Assembly (NCBI GenBank): GCA_024707225.1
Contig: JANQAE010000002.1
Span: 434,001-498,000 of the forward strand
Length of the DNA: 64,000 nt
From: Dokdonella sp.
GTDB lineage: Bacteria > Pseudomonadota > Gammaproteobacteria > Xanthomonadales > Rhodanobacteraceae
Direction: 5' to 3'
Part shown: piece by piece, positions 58,731 to 64,000 of the stretch
How positions within the stretch are numbered: position 1 is the first letter of the stretch
Layout: each line of letters opens with the position of its first letter
The notes under the pieces: generated by a model
Told to the model about the DNA's origin: nothing
The model's input: the letters and a program-made list of their open reading frames with translations, nothing else
Database searches by the model: none
Made by a program: the position numbers and the translations under genes

Positions 58731-59449
58731 GCGGCGATCTCCTCCAGCGGCAGGCTGCCGTCGAGCAGGGCGGTGCCGGCGACGCAGGCGGCGACGCCGC
58801 TGCCGCGCAGCGCGGCCACATCGGCCTCGTGCCGTACGCCGCCGGACGCGATCCAGGCCAGGCCGGGCCAGCGGCCGGTCAGCATCCGGTACAACACGAG
58901 GTTGGGACCTTCGCCCATGCCGTCGTGCGCGATGTCGGTACTGAGCACGTGGCGCAGGCCGCGCTCGGCGAGCGCGTCCAGCAGCTCGGCGACGTCGGCG
59001 TCGCCGGCGGACTGCCAGGCATCGACGGCCGGCAGCCAGCGCCCCTGCGCATCGCGCAGCAGGTCGAGCGCCAGACACAGCCGGTCGGCGCCGAACGCAT
59101 CGAGCCAGGCCGCGAACGTATCGGGCTCGCGGATCGCGACGCTGCCGACGACGACGCGCGCGACGCCGGCCGTGAGCAGGCGCTCGACGTCGGCGCGGCT
59201 GCGCACGCCGCCGCCGGCCTGGACCGGCGTGCCGAGCGCGGCGATGCGCCCGAGCAGCTCGGTCTGCACCGGATGACGCGCGCGTGCGCCGTCGAGATCG
59301 ACCAGATGCAGCCAGCGCGCGCCGGCGTCGGCGTAGCGCCGCGCCAGCTCGACCGGATCGTGGTCGAACTGCCGGCTGCGCTCGAAGTCGCCCTGGCGCA
59401 GGCGCACGACGCGACCGTCGCGCAGATCGATGGCGGGAATGATCAGCAT
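58712..59449 (-). CDS. hisA: ProFAR isomerase (HisA)
   Basis: A 245-residue (beta/alpha)8 protein with catalytic D8 in [10 protein letters not shown] and D129 in LCLALDLL. Also seen are [35 protein letters not shown] and [13 protein letters not shown]. It opens the ribose ring of ProFAR to PRFAR. It overlaps hisH by 7 bases and hisF by 19. Cytoplasmic, histidine step 4. Confidence 0.97.
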   Translation of the reverse strand: MLIIPAIDLRDGRVVRLRQGDFERSRQFDHDPVELARRYADAGARWLHLVDLDGARARHPVQTELLGRIAALGTPVQAGGGVRSRADVERLLTAGVARVVVGSVAIREPDTFAAWLDAFGADRLCLALDLLRDAQGRWLPAVDAWQSAGDADVAELLDALAERGLRHVLSTDIAHDGMGEGPNLVLYRMLTGRWPGLAWIASGGVRHEADVAALRGSGVAACVAGTALLDGSLPLEEIAACSRIA

Positions 59450-60039
59450 GGCGTCGAGAAGAAGTTGGCGAGCACGCGGCGGCCGGCGGCGGCGGATTTC
59501 TCCGGATGGAACTGCACGCCGTGGACGGAGCCCGCACGCACGGCCGACGCGAACGCCGTGCCGTAGTCGGTGCAGGCCTGTGCCGACGCGTCGAGCGGAG
59601 CCGCATAGCCGTGTACGAAGTAGAACCAGGCCTCGGCATCGAGGCCGTCGAACAGCGCGGCCCCGGGCAGCGCATGCGCGCGGTTCCAGCCCATGTGCGG
59701 CCAGCGCGGCTCGGCCGGCAGACGCCGCACGCGCCCCGGCAGCACGCCGAGACACTCGGTATCGTCCTCGTCGGAGCCCTCGAACAGCAGCTGCATGCCC
59801 AGACAGATGCCGAGCAGCGGCTGGCCGAGCGTGCGGATCAGGCGATCGACGCCGCGCGTGCGCAGGCCGCGCATCGCATGGCCGGCGGCGCCGACGCCGG
59901 GCAGGATCACGTGACTGGCCGCGCCGACGCGGGCCGGATCGTCGCTGACCTCGGCCTCGACGCCGATCCGCAGACAGGCCTGGCGCAGCGAGCCGAAGTT
60001 GGCGCCGCTGCCGGGGATGATGACGGCACGCACGTTCAC
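59443..60039 (-). CDS. hisH: Imidazole glycerol phosphate synthase, glutaminase subunit
   Basis: A 198-residue class-I glutamine amidotransferase. The nucleophile is C79 in [11 protein letters not shown], the oxyanion strand is [12 protein letters not shown], and the terminal catalytic H/E pair sits in [11 protein letters not shown]. It supplies ammonia to HisF. The start is GTG at 60039, overlapping the hisB stop (GTGA), chosen because [18 protein letters not shown] is the family N-terminus. All catalytic residues are intact. Confidence 0.97.
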   Translation of the reverse strand: MNVRAVIIPGSGANFGSLRQACLRIGVEAEVSDDPARVGAASHVILPGVGAAGHAMRGLRTRGVDRLIRTLGQPLLGICLGMQLLFEGSDEDDTECLGVLPGRVRRLPAEPRWPHMGWNRAHALPGAALFDGLDAEAWFYFVHGYAAPLDASAQACTDYGTAFASAVRAGSVHGVQFHPEKSAAAGRRVLANFFSTPC

Positions 60040-61104
60040 GCCAGCACGCCCTTGCTGCTCGGCACGTCGCCGCTGCCGCGCGCGATCGCCTGCCGCAGCG
60101 CGCGGCCGACCGCCTTGAAGCAGGCCTCGATCATATGGTGCGTGTTCTCGCCGCGCACGCGCAGATGCAGGTTCGCGCCGAGCGCGTCGGACAGGCTGCG
60201 GAAGACGTGCGGGACCAGCTCGGTCGGCAGCGTGCCGACCGCCTCGCGCGGAAAGCGGCCGTCGAACACGAAGTAGGGGCGTCCGGACAGATCGATCGCG
60301 ACCTCGGCCAGGCTCTCGTCCATCGGCAGCGTGAAGCCGTAGCGGCCGATGCCGCGGCGGTCGCCGAGCGCGTCGCGCAGCGCCTGGCCGAGGGCGAGCG
60401 CGCAGTCCTCGACGGTGTGGTGCTCGTCGATGTGCAGGTCGCCGTGGCAGGTCAGGCGCAGCGCGAACCCGCCGTGCACGCCGAGCTGTTCGATCATGTG
60501 ATCGAAGAAGCCCAGGCCGGTCGTGACCTCCGGCCGCGCGCTGCGATCGAGGTCGACCTCGACGACGATCCGGGTTTCGCGCGTCGTCCGCTCGACGCGG
60601 CCCACGCGCGGCGCGTCGAGCAGCGTGCGCGCGATCTGGGCCCAATCCCCGTCGGGGCCCAGGCGCAGACCGCGGATGCCGATGTTGCGTGCGAACTCCA
60701 GATCGGTCTCGCGATCGCCGATCACCGCGCTGCGCGCGCGGTCGAGCGCGCCCTCGCCGAGGTAGTGGCGCACCAGGCCGGTGCCCGGCTTGCGCGTCGG
60801 CGCACCGTCCTCGGGCCGGTGCGGATCGATCAGGATCTCGCGGAACGCGATGCCTTCGCCGGCGAGAATGTCGAGCAGCAGCTGCTGCGGACCGACGAAG
60901 TCGGCGTGCGGGAAGCTCGCCGTGCCGAGGCCGTCCTGATTGCTGACCATGACGAGCTCGTAGCCGGCCTCGACGCAGCGGCGCAGTGCCGAGATCGTGC
61001 CCGGTACCAGACGGAACTTTTTCGTAGCGGTCGATCTGCTCGTCGGGTGGTTCGACGATCAGCGTGCCGTCGCGGTCGACGAACAGGACCTTCGGCGCGC
61101 TCAT
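60036..61104 (-). CDS. hisB: Bifunctional histidinol-phosphatase / imidazoleglycerol-phosphate dehydratase, frameshifted
   Basis: The N-terminal HAD phosphatase begins VLFVDRDGTLIVEPPDEQID with nucleophile D10 and D12. The frame is lost at a run of five T on the plus strand (61018-61022). In the adjacent frame it continues as YELVMVSNQDGLGT, ILIDPHRPEDGAPTRKPGTG (zinc/phosphate loop) and VIGDRETDLEFARNIG. The dehydratase domain follows from about residue 165 (TTGLGFFDHMIEQLGVHGGF, HTVEDCALALGQAL, HHMIEACFKAVGRAL). Four T would restore one frame. It carries out steps 6 and 8 and overlaps hisC and hisH. Confidence 0.93.
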
Positions 61105-62150
61105 GCCAGCGCCTCCAGCAGGGCTTCGTTCTCGTAAGGGCTGCCGACCGTGATGCGCAGGCAGTCGGTGAGGCCCGGCTGCGCAGAGACGTCACGCAGC
61201 ACGATGCCGGCGGCCAGTGCGCGTTGCAGCGCGGCGGGTCCGTCGGCGAAGCGCGCCAGCACGAAGTTCGCCGCCGACGGCCAGACCGTGCGCACGTCCG
61301 GCCGTGCGGCGAGCGCGTCGGCGAGCTGGCGGCGCTCGCCGACCAGGGTCGCGATGCGTGCCCGCGTGCGCTCGAGCGCGGCGGGCTCGAGCGCGGCGAT
61401 CGCCGCCGCCACGCACGGCAGCGGCAGCGGATACGGCGCGGCGATGCGGCCGATGAAGCGCGCCACGTCCGGATGCGCGATCAGGCTGCCGATGCGCGCG
61501 CCGGCCAGCGCATGGGCCTTGGACAGCGTGCGCAGCACGACGAGGTTGTCGTACCGGTCGAGCAGGGCGGCCGCGCTCGGAATGCCGGCAAACTCGATGT
61601 AGGCCTCGTCCACGACCAGCAGCGCCCGGCCGGCCAGCGCCTCGGCGAGGAAGCCGACGACCTCGTGGTGCAGCTCGCCGGTCGGGTTGTTCGGCGAGCA
61701 CAGCACGACCAGCTTGGTATCGGCATCGACCCGCGCCAGCAGCCGCTCCGGATCCAGCGCGAAGCCGTCGTCCGGGCTCAGCGTCAGCGCGCGGTACTCG
61801 GCGCCCTGCAGCTGCGCGCCGATGCGGTACATGCCGAAACTCGGCGCCAGGCCGACCACGTTGTCGCGGCCGGCACGGCAGAAGCCGCGCAGCAGCAGAT
61901 CGATCGCCTCGTCGCTGCCGCGGCCGGTCCACAGCCGGTCCTCGGCGACGCCGTACAGCGTGGCCAGATCGCTGCGCAGCGCGAGCGGCTGCGGATCGGG
62001 ATAGCGGTTGAGCGCGGCCGGATCGCCGTCGTCGGCCCACGGCGACTCGTTGGCATTGAGCCGGATCGCGCCGACCAGGCCGCTGCGGCGTGCCGACGCG
62101 TACGGTACGAAGGCGGCCAGGTCCGGCCGTGCGCGTGCGAGCGGGCTCAT
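61101..62150 (-). CDS. hisC: Histidinol-phosphate aminotransferase
   Basis: A 349-residue PLP enzyme (fold type I). The cofactor lysine is K211 in [16 protein letters not shown]. Other conserved segments are [23 protein letters not shown] and VVDEAYIEF, and the late [10 protein letters not shown]. It transfers the amino group to imidazole acetol phosphate. The ATG at 62150 overlaps the hisD stop, and its stop overlaps the hisB start (ATGA). Confidence 0.97.
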   Translation of the reverse strand: MSPLARARPDLAAFVPYASARRSGLVGAIRLNANESPWADDGDPAALNRYPDPQPLALRSDLATLYGVAEDRLWTGRGSDEAIDLLLRGFCRAGRDNVVGLAPSFGMYRIGAQLQGAEYRALTLSPDDGFALDPERLLARVDADTKLVVLCSPNNPTGELHHEVVGFLAEALAGRALLVVDEAYIEFAGIPSAAALLDRYDNLVVLRTLSKAHALAGARIGSLIAHPDVARFIGRIAAPYPLPLPCVAAAIAALEPAALERTRARIATLVGERRQLADALAARPDVRTVWPSAANFVLARFADGPAALQRALAAGIVLRDVSAQPGLTDCLRITVGSPYENEALLEALA

Positions 62151-63466
62151 GCCGTCACCGCTTGGCGCTGCGGCAGCGCGGCCAGGCGCAGGTCGACCGC
62201 GCGGGCATGCGCCTCGAGCCGTTCGGCGCGCGCCAGCAGGGCCGCGTCGCCGCCGATCGCGGCGAGTCCGTCGGCGCTGAGCTCCTGCACGTAGACGCGG
62301 CGCACGAAGCTGTCGACGCCGACGCCGCTGAATGCGCGTGCGAAGCCGAGCGTCGGCAGCACGTGATTGGGTCCGGCGCAGTAGTCGCCGAGCGTCTCCG
62401 GCGACCACGCGCCGAGGAAGATGCTGCCGGCGGCCGACAGGCGCGGCAGCAGCGCGCGCGGATCACGCGTCTGCACGATCAGATGCTCGGGCGCGTAGCG
62501 CTCGGAGACGGCGACCGCCTCGTCGAGGTCGCCGACATGGATCCATCGCGCGTGCGCCAGCGCGGCCTCGGCGATCGCGCGGCGCGGCAGCGTCGCGCTC
62601 TGCCGCTCGACCGCGGCCGCGACCTCGCGCAGCAGGACGTGGCTCGGGCTGACCAGCACGACCTGCGAGTCGGCGCCGTGCTCGGCCTGGGCGAGCAGGT
62701 CGGCGGCGACGAAATCGGGATCGGCGCCGTCGTCGGCGATCACCAGCACCTCTGACGGTCCGGCCGGCATGTCGATTGCGGCGCCTTCCGGATCGGCGGC
62801 GACCTCGAGCTTGGCCTGGGTGACCCAGGCGTTGCCGGGCCCGAACAGCTTGTCGCAGCGCGGGACGCTGCCGGTGCCGTAGGCCAGCGCGGCGATCGCC
62901 TGCGCGCCGCCGAGCTTGAACACGCGCGTGACGCCGCACAGACGCGCCGCGGTCAGGATCACCGGGTCGGCGCTGCCGTCGGCGCGCGGCGGCGTCGCCA
63001 GCACGATCTCGGGGCAGCCGGCCAGAGCTGCCGGCACCGCGAGCATCCAGACCGTCGAGGGCAGCGGTGCACTGCCGGCCGGCACGTACAGGCCGACGCG
63101 GCCGATCGGACGGATCAGTTGTTCGCAACGCACGCCCGGCGCGGTATCGGCGCGCAGCGCGCGCGGCAGCTGTGCCGCGTGGAACGTGCGCACGCGCCCG
63201 ATCGCACGCTCGATCGCGGCGCGCAAGGCGGCGTCGACGGCCGCTTCGGCCGCCGCGAACTCGGCCTCGTCGACCGCGAAGTCGGCCAGGTCGCAGCCGT
63301 CGAGCTGCCGGGTCAGCGTACGCAGCGCCGCGTCGCCGTGCCTGCGCACCTCGGCGAGGATCGCGCGCACGCGCTCGAGCTGCTGCGGGTCGCGCACCTG
63401 GCGCGGACGGGCCAGCGCCGCGTCGCGCTCGGCCGGTCCGAGCGCGCGCCAATCGAGAATTCTCAT
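62147..63466 (-). CDS. hisD: Histidinol dehydrogenase
   Basis: A 439-residue zinc enzyme. Recognisable parts are [20 protein letters not shown], the NAD segment [55 protein letters not shown] (with zinc ligands Q and H) and the late [18 protein letters not shown]. It oxidises histidinol to histidine in two NAD-dependent steps. It overlaps hisC by 4 bases and hisG by 4. No frame break was seen. Confidence 0.97.
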   Translation of the reverse strand: MRILDWRALGPAERDAALARPRQVRDPQQLERVRAILAEVRRHGDAALRTLTRQLDGCDLADFAVDEAEFAAAEAAVDAALRAAIERAIGRVRTFHAAQLPRALRADTAPGVRCEQLIRPIGRVGLYVPAGSAPLPSTVWMLAVPAALAGCPEIVLATPPRADGSADPVILTAARLCGVTRVFKLGGAQAIAALAYGTGSVPRCDKLFGPGNAWVTQAKLEVAADPEGAAIDMPAGPSEVLVIADDGADPDFVAADLLAQAEHGADSQVVLVSPSHVLLREVAAAVERQSATLPRRAIAEAALAHARWIHVGDLDEAVAVSERYAPEHLIVQTRDPRALLPRLSAAGSIFLGAWSPETLGDYCAGPNHVLPTLGFARAFSGVGVDSFVRRVYVQELSADGLAAIGGDAALLARAERLEAHARAVDLRLAALPQRQAVTA

Positions 63467-64000
63467 GCCAGCATCCGCTCCACGTTCAGCACCATCAGGC
63501 CGCGCGCGCCGAGCCGCTTGAGGTCTTCCAGGTGCTGCCAGTCCAGCGCGCCGTTGCACAGCGCCTGCACGGCAATGTCGTCGGGCAGGCCGTCCAGGCT
63601 CAGCACGCTCGGTGATTCGCGCACCGGCAGCAGGCGCGTGATCGCGGCCAGGGCCGCGCGCGGTGCCTGCATCATCAGCAGGCGCGCGCCGTCGCTGGAG
63701 CGCGCGCCTTCGATGCGCGCGCAGAGCCGCTCGATCTGTTCGGCGCGCAATCCGCTCTGCGGCAGCGGCCCGGCCACGAGCACGGCCTCGCTGCGCAGGA
63801 TCGTGTCGATCTCGTGCAGCTGATTGGCGGCCAGTGTCGCGCCGGAGGACACCAGGTCGCAGATCGCGTCGGCCTTGCCGAGCCAGCGGGGCGATCTCGA
63901 CCGAGCCGTTCAGCACGACCACGTCGGCGCGGATGCCGCTGCGCGCGAGCCAGTCGCCGACCAGGGCCGGATACGAGGTCGCGATGCGCAGACCGTCCAG
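63463..64000 (-). CDS. hisG: ATP phosphoribosyltransferase (N-terminus off the right edge; frameshifted)
   Basis: About 179 codons are in view. Residues near the right edge read [20 protein letters not shown] then [13 protein letters not shown], and after a shift at about 63880 [20 protein letters not shown]. This is the PRPP-binding region of HisG. The C-terminal regulatory-type domain follows ([20 protein letters not shown]) to [12 protein letters not shown]. One extra base explains the shift. HisG starts histidine synthesis by joining ATP and PRPP and is feedback-inhibited by histidine in the long form. The promoter and any leader lie beyond the window. Confidence 0.92.

Overview
The window is very GC-rich. 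Gene content points to a gammaproteobacterium of the Xanthomonadales (Lysobacter/Rhodanobacteraceae-like). The pointers are an ECF sigma factor paired with a TPR Ser/Thr kinase, PepSY-PhoP-PhoQ, LytTR next to an acyltransferase, a PA0069-type radical SAM protein, the compact order hisG-D-C-B-H-A-F-IE with bifunctional hisB and hisIE, and secreted proteins with DUF11 or beta-helix architecture. The taxonomy is inference from gene content only.

Layout. 1-8.6 kb: a secreted beta-helix protein cut by the left edge, then ECF sigma/kinase, a Na/Pi symporter and sbcB. 8.7-16 kb: DUF4197, OmpW, radical SAM, msrA-msrB and a TonB receptor that closely matches E. coli YncD/PqqU. 15.5-15.6 kb holds a possible small RNA on the minus strand. 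16-20.3 kb: a 1,438-residue DUF11 protein carrying a near-identical 1,044-bp internal duplication. 21-33 kb: MFS transporter, LytTR regulator with acyltransferase, Rrf2 with an FAD oxidoreductase, several secreted proteins, a winged-helix/TPR regulator and a glycosyltransferase. 33.5-42.2 kb: an mdtABC-like RND efflux operon, interrupted between mdtB and mdtC by about 1 kb of inverted and tandem repeats folding into many hairpins. 42.6-49.7 kb: gamma carbonic anhydrase, VOC protein, phenylalanine hydroxylase with a divergent Lrp regulator, lipoprotein alkaline phosphatase and PepSY-PhoP-PhoQ. 49.7-57.3 kb: acvB-mprF (lysyl-phosphatidylglycerol metabolism), a glycosyltransferase group and a hotdog thioesterase. 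57.3-64 kb: the his operon on the minus strand, with hisG running off the right edge.

Functional themes are histidine synthesis, envelope and cationic-peptide defence (PhoPQ, MprF, RND pump), repair of oxidised methionine (MsrAB) and phosphate handling.

At least seven conserved genes (sbcB, the winged-helix regulator, mprF, a GT2, a mannosyltransferase, hisB, hisG) are each broken by one single-base frameshift, and two more cases are possible. Such a spread across conserved biosynthetic genes looks more like residual sequencing or assembly indels than biology, so each broken gene is annotated as one CDS with the break noted. No tRNA, rRNA, CRISPR array or insertion sequence was recognised.
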